Numbered from the stretch's first letter, positions 46,844 to 57,620 are shown. The stretch: DNA of 64,000 nucleotides from Heterobasidion occidentale (GCA_039111635.1 JBCAQO010000011.1:248001-312000), one strand, 5' to 3'. Program-made: numbers and translations. Notes: generated from the letters alone by a model not told the origin.

Positions 46844-47324
46844 GGGATGCACTGCTTCAACGCACCACAATCTTGGCGGTAATACAGATGGCCACAGTGT
46901 TAGCCTTACAGAGGCTTGCTAATTATTTTGCAGGGCAACCAGGGAGCGAGAACAGTGATGTTCCCCGGCGCCTCGCAGACGCGAGTGACCAGGTCCAGCT
47001 TTTGGCCTATGCCAATGATCATCGAGCGGCCTCCTGGTATGCCAGAGGAAATAACGAGACATATGCCCTACTCATCCATCCCAACAAGTTCTCCTCCTTC
47101 ATCAACCTGGAGCTCTTACCTGCCCTTATCTCGAGCACCGATGCGGTACTCTCTCCTTGCCCCCAGCCCGTTCGGATTGACCCATTCCGCGTCCAACCAG
47201 GAAACAACAAAGCCAACAGAGCTATACCGGCGTCGACCAGTCAAGATGCAACCATCCAGACAGAATATGTCTGGACTACAGTACAACAACAGGCACGAAG
47301 GGATCGAGAGATCCTTCCTCCCGT

Positions 47325-48299
47325 TGATGAGCATGCACCCGCGCTAGGGTCCGAGGGAGGTATTCGGGAAGCTTTGGGGAGATACCGAACAGCGCTAGAC
47401 AAGTACCGAAGACGCCGACTTTTACCGAACACGGTCGGTCCCTACCCGACCGACGACAAGCCACCGAAGGACATTCGGCAGCACTTGGGTCAGTTCGCCC
47501 ACACGTCACGTACTTACCATGACCACATAGGAGCGTTACGATAAGTGTCTACGAGATCAGAGCCAGTAGTCCGTATCGGCCGATGTCCTCCGTGAGTCGG
47601 TCGGTCCTTATCGCTTATCTTCCCGACTTCCACATGGTCGGTCAAACACCATTACTTGGCTACCCTGGTCGTACGATACCTCTGCTTTATTTTCATTGGT
47701 TCTCCAACGCCGGTTCCGTCTACCTACGCTCGGGCGACGGATCCCGAACGTTCAGGATTTCGCCATCGCTGATTAACTTTTACCTTGTCACCTTCGGAAC
47801 CCATATGGACATCTCACCTACCTTCTTATCTTCTCTGATCGCTAAGGCTTGGCGCCCATTCGACATCTACTCTCATTTCTTGTTTAATATTTTACTTAGG
47901 GGCTCTGTTTACTATAAAAACCTACATACAACTCTGGAATAAAACAGCTTTCGCACCCCACAGTTCAGAGCTCATTCGCACTTGTCTCAACCATTGAAAT
48001 CGTCTTCATCGACTCCCGAAAACTTGTCATCTTCGTCGTTCGGCCTTGTTCACGTTCGTACTCATCTCTTCGCTCGTGCCCCTCGTCCTCCCTCGTATAT
48101 TGTCAGAGTCCCGTGTGGCTCTTGAAGCACGTAGTTGTCGGTCGCGACACTACCTCCTCGGTACTGACCAAATCACCGACACGACCGACCGAACGTTCAG
48201 TCGGTGTTCGGTGCAGTCCCGAAACCGTTCGGGTGCTATAATCTCACCCTCCTCGCTGCTTCTCAAGTGCGCCATCTATTTCTAAAGTCCTCACTAACG
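47325..48299 (+). repeat. 5' LTR of Gypsy-C copy 1 (left border tentative)
   Basis: The right border ACTAACG/ATTCC matches ACTAACA/ATTCC in the inverted copy. The left border is set where the two copies stop matching. An alternative left end is CGTTACG at 47534 (TGTTAC in the other copy), giving a 766-bp LTR. A TATA (CTATAAAAACC) lies near 47911. Confidence 0.65.
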
Positions 48300-48897
48300 A
48301 TTCCTTGTGTATCAGATACTAGCTCCAGCACCCCTGCATTAGAGGTTGTTTTGGTGTTGTGCTCGGCACTTAGAGCCACCTCTAGCGTATCATTTTGGAG
48401 CCCACCGCGAGGGGTTAGTATTCAAAATTACCTCAAGGAATCTACGTCGCTCGTCCCGACCAACAGCGGAGCGCGAAGAACGACAAACAGTTATCGATAG
48501 CTTCAATACTCAGGAAACATCTGCCGACCGAAGTTTGTTCGGAGACGCCGATATAGTCCCGGAACATCTATCCCACCATCACTATCTTGATCTCGAATCC
48601 TCGCCATCGCTCTCGCCGCCACCCGACTCCACTTTCTTCTTAACCCCACCTTCGTCGCCGAACCGATCGCTACTCCCGCCGATTTCCCCCATCCTTGATC
48701 TTGCGCTTTTAGAACAACAACCCCCGTCTCCTATACCATCTCTCCACGACTCCATCTCTCCGTTAATCCCACGCAGCCCCGTCTTCTGGACGCCGACCAT
48801 CCGACCAACTTCGCTAAAACGCTCCTTTGAACCAGCAACTCCATCCCTGATCACTTTAGCAAACAATATCTTTTCTCCCACCTTTGACTTTCTCACT

Positions 48898-49752
48898 ATG
48901 GCGACCCCATCCATGCCCGCTTGTGGAGATCGAACGGCCCCGACCTTTGACCCCCATCAACCCCGCGAATTGAGACAATATTTCGCCGATCTGGACTTCC
49001 ACTTCGGTCGGTCAGCGATAGAAGACGAGCAGGAAAAGAAGAAACACGCTTGCCGATTCCTGGACGTCGACACCTGCGAGCTTTGGGAATCGCTCACCAC
49101 TTTCACCGACGCCACGAAGACATTCAAGGAGTTCTGCGAAGAAGTCTACAGACTGTACCCCGGATCGGAGGAAGAGCGCAAATGGTCGGTATCAGATATG
49201 GACAAGCTAGTCGGCGAAACGAGCAGGGTCGGCATCTTGTCTCTCAGCGAACTCGGCGACTATCATCGGCAATTCCTGGCGATCACGGTATTCCTCCTCA
49301 GCAAGGCACGAATTTCGGTCGCCAAACAAGGACGCGCCTTCGCTAGAGGATTCCAACCGGAGCTATGGGCAAGAATCTCTCAACGCCTACAACTCAAGTT
49401 CCCCGATCATTTCCCAGACGACCCATACAACCTCCAAGACATCCACGACGCGGCCCGATTCGTCTTGCACGGCACCACGTCCGCCTACAGCACGACCTCT
49501 ACCGACATCTCTCGAGCAGCCCCCGCAGCGCCGCCCACCAACGCAATCAAAGCCGAAGACCTGGCAACCATGTTCGAACGACTCACCGACACCTTTGTCA
49601 AGGCCATCGCAGCTCAAGGGATGTCCAGGCCAGCCAATCGACCATCCCGACAACCAGGACAAGGCGGCGACAACTGCATGTTCTGCGGCAGTCCCGAACA
49701 CTTCATGCGCGCCTGTCCCGAGGTCACCGAATACATTCGGATCGGCAAATGA
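48898..49752 (+). CDS. gag: Gypsy-C Gag with zinc knuckle
   Basis: From MATPSMPACGDRTAPTFDPH the domain reads LRQYFADLDFHFGRSAIEDE, HACRFLDVDTCELWESLTTF and EEVYRLYPGSEEERKWSVSD, ending in the CCHC knuckle CMFCGSPEHFMRAC (about 49677-49716). An open Pro/Ser-rich leader precedes it in frame from at least 48430 and is conserved in the inverted copy, so the true start may be upstream. The ORF closes at a TGA (49750-49752) in the middle of a conserved-looking stretch, and the same frame continues into the protease region. Confidence 0.85.
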   Translation: MATPSMPACGDRTAPTFDPHQPRELRQYFADLDFHFGRSAIEDEQEKKKHACRFLDVDTCELWESLTTFTDATKTFKEFCEEVYRLYPGSEEERKWSVSDMDKLVGETSRVGILSLSELGDYHRQFLAITVFLLSKARISVAKQGRAFARGFQPELWARISQRLQLKFPDHFPDDPYNLQDIHDAARFVLHGTTSAYSTTSTDISRAAPAAPPTNAIKAEDLATMFERLTDTFVKAIAAQGMSRPANRPSRQPGQGGDNCMFCGSPEHFMRACPEVTEYIRIGK

Positions 49753-51141
49753 AAGCGGAATATCGAGGGGAAGGTTGTACTGTCAAGTGGGGCATTCGTA
49801 CCCAGAGAAATCACAGGTAGTAACCTGAAGGACCGAGTTGACGAATGGCATCGCAGGAATCCAGGACAGTTGGCGACTGGACAGATGATGTTCACGGTAA
49901 ACGTGGCGCCAACTCACCCGATGACGATAGCCTCCCGTCACGATTCACCCTCACTGCTGGATGTCACCCCGACTTACCAACTCACCGACGTCCAGCGAAT
50001 CGCAAGCCTCGAACGCGAACTATTCGCACTCCGAACGCGGGGCGCGAGGGCACGCGAAATGGCCCAGACAGGACGCTCGACACTTTCTCCTTCACCGGCT
50101 CCCGAACGACGAGCGAGGACTGAAACTCCCGAACCCGAACCCCGACCGACCACCCCGACTCAGCGACCGCCCCCGGTACCAGCCAAGGACGATGCTCCGA
50201 TCCACCCATACGCCAAAGCCCAGGATGCCACCTATGCACCACCGCACGAACGCAACATGGGGGCCCCGGCGAAGATACCATCGGCAAAGAAGGACGCTCC
50301 GGCCTACAAAACCACGGCGCCGATCTACGACGAGAAGGTAGCAGCCGAGGTCTACAACAGGGCAATGGCCACTCAGGTGACGCTTACCCAGCGCGAACTC
50401 TCTCTCTCCCCCGAAGTCCGTTCGCAGGTCAGAGAAGCCACGTCGGCACGCCGATCGCCTGCCAGAGACGCCAGCAATGTTCGGACCTTCTACCAAGATG
50501 CCGATCTACCCTACGCCATCGACGATCTCGAACCACCGACTCAACCGACCGTCTCGTCCTTCGTCAATGTCCTGCACCAACCGGAAACACCCCCGCCGGG
50601 CGCTACCATCATCCCCGACATGTACGAAATGTACCTGAAGAATCTACAGCCCGGTCAGGTTCCTCAGCCGTTGATAGTTGCTAAAGAATCGTCTGCCCTA
50701 AGGTCCATCGTTCCCCTCGTCGATCACCAACAGGAAGTCGAATGCGTCATTGATCCGGGTTCACAAGTCATCGCCATGTCGGAAGGCATTTGCAACGAAC
50801 TGGCGCTCATCTACGACCCCGAAATCGTCCTCAATATGCAGTCGGCGAACGGCGAAATCGATCGATCCTTGGGCCTGGCATGCAATGTTCCATTCCTCAT
50901 CGGCGACATCACACTGTACCTACAAGTCCACATCATTCGGAACCCAGCCTACGATGTTCTCCTCGGTCGGCCCTTCGACATCCTCACCGAAAGTATCGTC
51001 AAAAATTATTCAAACGAAGACCAGACGATCACCATCAGCGACCCGAACACGGGACGACGAGCCACCATTCCAACAATCTGGCGAGGACCCCCTCGAGTTC
51101 TTCACCGAAGACAAGCGGGTTTTCGCGACTCGATGAATTGA
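49753..51141 (+). CDS. Gypsy-C protease region, in frame with Gag after a TGA
   Basis: The frame continues past the TGA as KRNIEGKVVLSSGAFVPREI, then LKDRVDEWHRRNPGQLATGQ, a long Pro/Arg-rich linker, and the retropepsin-like domain ECVIDPGSQVIAMSEGICNE with the closing LLGRPFDILTES. The catalytic aspartate is followed by P-G-S in place of the usual S/T-G-A. The frame closes at 51139-51141, while the polymerase lies in another frame. The TGA could be a mutated Cys codon or a readthrough stop. Confidence 0.8.
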   Translation, partial: KRNIEGKVVLSSGAFVPREITGSNLKDRVDEWHRRNPGQLATGQMMFTVNVAPTHPMTIASRHDSPSLLDVTPTYQLTDVQRIASLERELFALRTRGARAREMAQTGRSTLSPSPAPERRARTETPEPEPRPTTPTQRPPPVPAKDDAPIHPYAKAQDATYAPPHERNMGAPAKIPSAKKDAPAYKTTAPIYDEKVAAEVYNRAMATQVTLTQRELSLSPEVRSQVREATSARRSPARDASNVRTFYQDADLPYAIDDLEPPTQPTVSSFVNVLHQPETPPPGATIIPDMYEMYLKNLQPGQVPQPLIVAKESSALRSIVPLVDHQQEVECVIDPGSQVIAMSEGICNELALIYDPEIVLNMQSANGEIDRSLGLACNVPFLIGDITLYLQVHIIRNPAYDVLLGRPFDILTESIVKNYSNEDQTITISDPNTGRRATIPTIWRGPPRVLHRRQAGFRDSMN

Positions 51142-52673
51142 TCCAGGATCAAGGAGAAGTTGCACTGATCATTTCCACCGATCATGATACCCCCAATTTC
51201 CCACTTATTGTAGCATCCTCAGATTTTCATTTTCCGTTTCCCTCTCGTCGCGATCTCTGTCTCAAATACATTATGGCCTCCGATTTGGGGCCCGAAAATC
51301 ATCTCAAAAACAATCTCGATTCCGATATGTCGTCCTTATTTTCCTCAGTCGTCCCCGGTCCTTTCCATTCCACCAATATCGCCGACCCGGTCGCCATCTT
51401 CGCCGCCAAGCGCAAGTACAAACCGGTCGCACAGAAAACAAGACCAGTCTTGGTCGACCTCCCCAAAAAGTTCCGAATCGTTCGGAACATCCTCGGTGAC
51501 CCTCTCGCTACCCTTCCGACGCTGACGCCAAACCCCCCACCATTCACGCCGACCGGTAGATATACAGCCGAACGACGCGACCTCATCGACAAAGTCCACT
51601 CGGACGACTTCCTTTGGCCGGCCGAACGGGAGCTCATGCACCATTTCATGTGTCTACAAGAAATGGGATTTGCTTGGGACGATTCGGAACGCGGACGTTT
51701 CCGCGAGGACTTCTTCCCACCAGTCAATATGCCGGTAGTCGAACACAAGCCCTGGGTTCAGCGCAACATCCCAATTCCACCAGGCATCTACGACGAAGTG
51801 TGCCGACTTATCAAAACCAAGATCGCCGCTGGAGTCTATGAGCCGTCGAATTCTTCCTACCGATCGCGCTGGTTTACGGTCGTCAAGAAGACAAATAGCA
51901 CCTCCACTGGCACCAAACTCCGAATCGTTCACAGCCTCGAACCCTGAACGCAGTCACCATCCAGCATTCAGGTGTGCCCCCATATACCGATCAGATCGCT
52001 GAACAGTTTGCAGCTCGCGCATGCGGCGGCATTCTGGATCTCTATGTCGGATACGACGAACGAGGGCTCGCCGAATCATCTCGCGACTTCACTACATTCC
52101 AGACCCCGTTCGGCGCCCACCGACTCGTCACCCTGCCCATGGAATGGACGAATTCAGTCCCGATCTTCCACGACGACGTCACCCACATACTCCAGCCGGA
52201 GATCCCGGACACCACCATTCCTTTCATCGACGATGTCCCGATTCGGGGCCCACCGACTCGATACGAACTTCCGAACGGCGGCTTCGAAACGCATCCCGAC
52301 AACCCCGGCATACGACAGTTTGTGTGGGAACACTTTCAAGGCCTCAATCGGGTGGTTCAGCGGATGAAGTACAGCGGAGGAACATTTTCGGGACACAAGG
52401 CGACACTATGTGCAGCCGAAATCACCGTTGTCGGCCATCGCTGCACGTACGAAGGAAGGTTGCCCGACGAGTCTAGGGTGGAATCAATTATGAAGTGGGG
52501 ACCGTGCAGGGATCTCTCCGATGTTCGGGCATTTTTGGGGACGATCGGTGTCGTTCGGATCTTCATTCGGAATTTTGCACATAGGGCGCATGCACTGACT
52601 ATGTTAACGCGCAAAGATTTTCCATTCGTGTTCGGCCCAGACCAGATAGCGGCCCAGGACGACCTCCGGTCAG
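51142..52673 (+). pseudogene. Gypsy-C reverse transcriptase, truncated
   Basis: The polymerase region begins around KYIMASDLGPENHLKNN and contains FKFRIVRNI-like and FTPTGRYTAERRDLIDKVHS blocks, FLWPAERELMHHFMCLQEM and VQRNIPIPPGIYDEVCRLIK. After a frame slip near 51945 come GGILDLYVGYDERGLAE, TFQTPFGAHRLVTLPMEWTN and the active site IPFIDDVPIRG (about 52217). LGTIGVVRIFIRNFAHRAH and FPFVFGPDQIAAQDDLRSVL follow, where Gypsy-B copy 4 cuts in. Both catalytic aspartates are intact. RNase H and integrase are missing. Confidence 0.85.
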
Positions 52674-53294
52674 TGTTATGACTTGACCGATCGGGGCCCT
52701 TCGCGGCCGGTCTAACCGATGGATCAAGCATCACATGCTAGGCGGCCCCACTACGGAGCGTACACCAAGGTATTCGGAATGTCCTTAGGAGCCGACAAGA
52801 CCGATGGTTCTTCAAGGCATCGGTAGAGGCTATATGAGAGGGACATGAGGCCCACGAAGTTCACACAGTGATAAGGGAGGCATTCACATGCCATGGGCTT
52901 AGGGCTTATGGGTAAGCACCTCGTCGCACCATGATGGATCAGTGCGACTGGAGAAGTACAAGAGTAGGCGCCGATGAGAGAGACGGCGGCCACAGCTCTC
53001 CTAGGATGGAAACCTGGAGAAGCACACGGACTCTTACCCTATACCCTATATAGTATATAAGGCCCATAGAATAGGCTGAGGATCTTCAGTCTATTCTCTT
53101 TCGTTCATTCGTATCTTCGAATACGAAGCTCTTCGTTCTTACACACGTTTTCATACTGTGTAACTTAGAGCCAATCATTATTCCCTCCTGTATCAACGCC
53201 TGATACAGTCGAGACTCCGTCCACCACTCAGACCATTGTGCGACCTAGGGAAGAACCTGTTACTCTTGGGTTACTGAACGAGCAGTTCGTAACA
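52674..53294 (+). repeat. 5' LTR of Gypsy-B copy 4
   Basis: TGTTATGACTTGACCGATC to GTTCGTAACA, 621 bp. TATATAA at 53054-53060 lies 34 bases before AGTCTATTCT (53088-53097), the predicted transcript start. Confidence 0.93.
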
Positions 53295-53296
53295 CT

Positions 53297-53306
53297 AGAA
53301 TAGACT
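53297..53306 (+). promoter_or_regulatory. Self-complementary primer-binding site of Gypsy-B
   Basis: AGAATAGACT, two bases after the LTR, is the reverse complement of AGTCTATTCT at 53088-53097. Copies 2 and 3 keep AAATAGACT at the same place. Confidence 0.7.
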
Positions 53307-53763
53307 CGCTTTTGCCCCTACCTTGCACCACACTCTGCTTGCTGCCACACTCTCTCTCACAACCCTCATCGGTGGCATAGACCCCCACCGAAGAGAGTTA
53401 CTTCACACACCCTGGAGCAAGACCTAGGCCTAGGATTTCCACCAGGCACTAGACGAACCCATAACCAACTTCGACAGAACAATTGTCCTATCCATCAAAG
53501 AGAAAATCGCTGGTATTACCGACACCAATCGGCCAGCACCCCCAAACTTTGATAACTGCTCGTACCGAGAAGGACGATACTTCTTCACAAGAGAAGACGG
53601 AACAGAAGCTGAGTGGGCTTGGGACGAAACAGCAGAAGACTGGGTAGAACCACCCCAGTACAGGAACCCCGAACCGGAAATCCCGGACACATCGGAGGAA
53701 GAAGAAGGAACATCCGAGTCCGAATCCTCGGATATTCAAACACCGATCAACACCCGAAACATT

Positions 53764-54978
53764 ATGTCAAACCCTACAGACCCCCCCGTCTCATCGGGAA
53801 GGGGCAAGCTCAAGCTCCCTGATAACTTCGAAGGGGACCGAACACAATCACAAAAATTCATTATGAATTGCCTCCTCCTTTTCACAACAGAGTCGGACCG
53901 ATACAAGACGGATACAGATAAAGTTTCCCTCGCTCTCTCTTGCATGAGATATGGGACGGCCGGCGTATGGGCAGAAAGCTTCCTAAAGAAGACAGTAGGG
54001 GCGACCCCGCCCAAGACCGTAGGAACTTGGGACGACTTCCTTGTCAGGTTTAAACTCCAGTTCAAGGAAACGAACCTCACGGACAAGGCCCGAAGCGCCC
54101 TCATGTCTTTCTCTCAAGGGAAGATGACGGTAGATGAATACTCAAATCAATTCATCCTGATCGCCGCCGACGCCGACATCACCGACAAGGAACAAGTTCC
54201 TTACTTCCAGAGGGGACTCGATCCAAGGGTCATGGACAAGATCTATGACAAAGAAACTCCGCCGAAGGACACGATCCAAGATTGGGGTCAACATGCCTGT
54301 GAAATAGACGGACGCTTGAGAGCCCGAAGTGCTCAAAAGGCGATCCTAGCCAACTCCACCTCATTCCGAAGCGACTTCCTCAATCGCTTTCACCTCCAAC
54401 CAGCTCGCCGCTATAACTCTACTACCGCCCCTCGAAGAATGAACAACCAAGTGGTTGACATGGACATTGACGCCTCTCGCAAAAGAGACGCCAATCGGAA
54501 CAAGCGTGTATACGATGGCAAGAGACCTGCTCCCTTTTCCTGCTACAATTGCGGAAAACCAGGGCACGGGATAGCTGATTGTCAATCCCCTCGTAGAGGC
54601 GTTCCCCCGTCTCGAGGAAATTCACGCAAGTCGGTGGGCAGAGGAGGTAGACGAACTCGCGCTGCAGACATGGAGGATGAAGACGAGCAAGAATCCCCGG
54701 TGGGAAACGATGCGCGACTACATCGAGGATTGGAGGAGGGGAGTTCTCATGGCCACCACCGTCGGGTACCACAACCTGGTAATTCGGTGGAACGTGAGGA
54801 CCCTGCCGCGAGAAGGGGAGGATCACGCCAGAGCGATGGAGAGCGCTACGTACCGCCTAACGGACGACGAAGCAACGGACCCATCAGTGATATTAATGGC
54901 GTCCGAGCGCTCTTCCAAGGAGTAGGGAAGGCCGAGCAAAGGCAGATGTTGGTGGATCTGGCAGAGGATTTTTCCTGA
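53764..54978 (+). CDS. gag: Gypsy-B Gag, intact
   Basis: The ORF starts MSNPTDPPVSSGRGKLKLPD and carries the retrotransposon Gag domain (LALSCMRYGTAGVWAESFLK, FLVRFKLQFKETNLTDKARS, YFQRGLDPRVMDKIYDKETP). A Lys/Arg-rich segment and the CCHC knuckle CYNCGKPGHGIADC (about 54541) follow, then an Asp/Glu/Arg-rich tail ending LVDLAEDFS. Upstream in the same frame (about 53466-53763) the sequence stays open and acidic (YFFTREDGTEAEWAWDETAE) without an ATG, so translation may begin further 5' or use a non-AUG start. The product should assemble the particle and bind RNA. Confidence 0.9.
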   Translation: MSNPTDPPVSSGRGKLKLPDNFEGDRTQSQKFIMNCLLLFTTESDRYKTDTDKVSLALSCMRYGTAGVWAESFLKKTVGATPPKTVGTWDDFLVRFKLQFKETNLTDKARSALMSFSQGKMTVDEYSNQFILIAADADITDKEQVPYFQRGLDPRVMDKIYDKETPPKDTIQDWGQHACEIDGRLRARSAQKAILANSTSFRSDFLNRFHLQPARRYNSTTAPRRMNNQVVDMDIDASRKRDANRNKRVYDGKRPAPFSCYNCGKPGHGIADCQSPRRGVPPSRGNSRKSVGRGGRRTRAADMEDEDEQESPVGNDARLHRGLEEGSSHGHHRRVPQPGNSVEREDPAARRGGSRQSDGERYVPPNGRRSNGPISDINGVRALFQGVGKAEQRQMLVDLAEDFS

Positions 54979-55007
54979 CCTCTCCTTCACCAGCCGAAGA
55001 GAGAGGG

Positions 55008-57520
55008 TTGAGGAAACTCGAGTATGATTCCCCGCCATATATTCGAATTGGAGCAATGAACAGTCACATTATTACCCCCATTCGACTTGACGTGCGATTA
55101 TCAACTCGAGGAAGAAGCGCTGGAGCCAGAGCCGCCATCGACTCAGCATGCGAAGGGATCCTGGTAAACGAAGAGTGGGTACGGAAACACGATCTCCCTA
55201 CCTACCCTTTAAACCGCCCCATCCGCGTTCGCAACGTCGATGACACCATCAACAAAGCAGGCCTCATTCGACGAGGCCTAGACGCGAATCTCACCGTCAA
55301 GGATAGACGAGGGAGAACTCACACCGAACACGTCCAGATGTTCATCACCAATCTAGGGAAAGACGACATGCTCCTTGGAACAGATTGGTTGAAATACCAC
55401 GACCCCTCCATCGGGTGGAGGCGCCGTGAGGTACACTTTGATCGATGCCCCAGAGATTGCCGACAACCATATGGGTTTACCAAGGCAAGGGAAGAGCCTA
55501 CCAAGAAGGCATGGCTAGCGAAACTACGCGGTGACAAGATTCCTCGGCGAACGAAACCGCATCTTGTCTCAGAACCGGTAGGACCCTCGTGGACTTGGAC
55601 GAAAGAACAATGGAGCCAGGTACCCGCGAAGGAATGGAAAACTCGGTTCATGGAGTTACTCGAGCACAAATCCCGACAACGTAAGGCTCGGGAGTGGCTC
55701 GAAGAACAAGTAGCCGAAAGGAAGGAACGCCGGCAAGCTCAGCAGGAAGCAGCCCAGGGCGAAGCTTCAGGGAAAGTCGCCGAAAAAGCGCAAACACCGT
55801 CTGACTCCTCCGCAATGGATAGCGCAGGAGAACCCGTCATTAGGAAGGTAGCTCCAGAACCCTCGGGGTTCGCAAGCTTTGACGAAGACCTGGAGGAAGA
55901 AATCGACACCACCGACTTGAAAGGTCGGGTGCCGACAGAATATCATTCTTACCTCGACATCTTCAGCGAACGACGATCACAGAGGCTTCCCCAACATACA
56001 GTGTGGGACCACGCGATAAACCTCAAACCGTCTTTTGTACCCCAGCCCGCCCGCGGATATTTTCCCTTGAGCCCGGAAAAGCATGACGAGCTAGGGAAAT
56101 TCGTCAAAGAGCACCTTTCCAGAGGAACCAATACGTCGGTCAACAGCACATAGCGCGGCCTCTTTCTTTTTCGTGAGCAAGAAAGATGGAAGCTCCGTCC
56201 GGTACAAGACTATCGCCACCTTAACGAACACACTATTCGAGATGTCACCCCCTGCCATTAATCCAAGAACTATTGGATATCATTAAAGGCGCAACGGTGT
56301 TCTCAAAGCTCGATGTTCGGTGGGGATATAACAACGTGCGCATCAAGAAGGGAGACGAGTCCAAGGCGGCCTTCGTCACACCCTTGGGACTTTTTGAACC
56401 CACGGTGATGTTCTTTGGGCTCTGTAACTCCCCAGGAACCTTCCAAGCCATGATGAACATGATCTTCCAAGAACATCCTGGCCGGAAGATAACGGTATAT
56501 GGACGACATCCTCATCTTCACGAAGACCACAGCGGAACACATTGTGATTCTTCGGCGAGTCCTCCAAATCCTACGCGACAACGATCTCTACCTCAAACCA
56601 GAGAAGTGCGAGTTCCACAAGGAAAAGTGAACTACCTTGGATACACGATCTCAAAGGACCACGTCGCTATGGAAGACTCGAAGATTGAAGCTATCCAGAA
56701 TGGCCCACTCCTCGCACAGTTCGCGACATCCGCTCTTTCTTAGGCTTAGGGAACTTCTACCGCGATTCATTGATAAATTCTCTCTGATCGCTCGGCCCCT
56801 GCATGACCTCACAAAGAAGGATGTGAAATGGGACTGGACCACGGAGTGCCCAGGCGTTTGATCGACTGAAGAAAACCTTCATCAGCCAACCCTCCTGTTG
56901 TACCCTGACCCGATGCGCCCTTACCGGCTTGTTACCGACGCTTCCCTCGCAGCATATGGTGCAGTCCTCTACAGGAAGGACCTGATAATGACTGGCACCC
57001 TGTTGCATACCTCTCAGGATCGTTCTCACCGGCCGAACGAAATTACGACGTGCATGATCGCGAACTCCTCGCCATCATCAAAGCACTGGAACACTGGAAA
57101 CACTATCTCGAAGGTGCTCGACATCCCTTTGAAGTCTGGACGGACATAAAACCTAGAACACTTTAAAACGGCGCGCGACCTGTCAAGGCGACAAGCGCGC
57201 TGGATCGTGTTTTGTCCCGATTTGACTTCCAGCTCAGTTACAAAGCTGAACTACTAATCATGCGGATGCTCTGTCCAGCGTCCAGACCTTAGTGAGGGGT
57301 GGAATCTGATACAAGGCACAGACTCTACTCCCGTCGACTTTTCACCGAGTCCAGCGAACTCTAGTAGAGCCAGCGAAGGCATACACGTCAAGCAACGGAA
57401 ACTCGTATCCTCGGACATCCTATCCTTATTCGACACTCGCGCTCGGAACACGATTGCTGGTTGATGTCGCCCTCAAGAAAACCTGCTGGAAAAGGTCCAA
57501 ACGCAATGAAGGGCGACCTA
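55008..57520 (+). CDS. pol: Gypsy-B Pol, partial, frame decays toward the gap
   Basis: The protease-like part reads [20 protein letters not shown] and [20 protein letters not shown], with D-S-A-C at the catalytic position. RT follows with [20 protein letters not shown] and [19 protein letters not shown]. The sequence TATGGACGACATCCTCATC (56498-56516) still encodes the polymerase aspartates but is one base out of frame with what precedes it. RNase H blocks ([16 protein letters not shown]) are recognisable to about 57230. Between 56140 and 57520 more than ten positions lack a single base compared with copy 3. This clustering next to the gap looks like low-quality contig end more than biological decay. 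Confidence 0.85.
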
Positions 57521-57620
57521 NNNNNNNNNNNNNNNNNNNNNNNNNNNNNNNNNNNNNNNNNNNNNNNNNNNNNNNNNNNNNNNNNNNNNNNNNNNNNNNN
57601 NNNNNNNNNNNNNNNNNNNN
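57521..57620. other. Assembly gap (100 N)
   Basis: One hundred undetermined bases, a conventional unknown-length gap. Left of it is plus-strand Gypsy-B pol; right of it is minus-strand Gypsy-C gag. The order and orientation of the two sides rest on scaffolding alone. Confidence 0.98.

Larger units (their letters stand above)
40007..47324 (+). mobile_element. Gypsy-B copy 3, full coding region but mutated, 3' end cut by Gypsy-C
   Basis: The 5' LTR (40007-40646) is followed by gag, protease, RT, RNase H, integrase with chromodomain, and a third ORF, ending at 47324 where Gypsy-C begins. Compared with copy 4, many CGA codons have become TGA and the RT site is changed, so the copy is dead. No 3' LTR is present in the window. 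Confidence 0.85.
47325..52673 (+). mobile_element. Gypsy-C copy 1, inserted in Gypsy-B copy 3, 3' end cut by Gypsy-B copy 4
   Basis: It starts at TGATGAGCATGCACCC, the exact point where it becomes identical to the inverted copy at 59534, and runs through LTR, gag, protease and RT to the start of Gypsy-B copy 4 at 52674. It lacks RNase H, integrase and the 3' LTR. The domain order and the F-I-D-D polymerase motif place it in Ty3/Gypsy. Confidence 0.8.
52674..57520 (+). mobile_element. Gypsy-B copy 4, younger copy, ends at the N gap
   Basis: The 5' LTR is 52674-53294; gag is intact (53764-54978) and pol starts cleanly, then accumulates many one-base slips from about 56140 to the gap at 57521. 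It inserted in Gypsy-C copy 1 (putative TSD GTCAG at 52669-52673; its partner is not in view). Confidence 0.88.

Noticed and set aside
46324..47544. A 406-codon ORF read as one protein
   Set aside because: It crosses the Gypsy-B/Gypsy-C border at 47325 and its first half is out of frame with the better coiled-coil reading, so it is a composite.
48301..48320. Initiator tRNA-Met primer site (GTATCAGA) in Gypsy-C
   Set aside because: Only eight bases match, it lies about ten bases from the LTR, and the second copy is mutated there.
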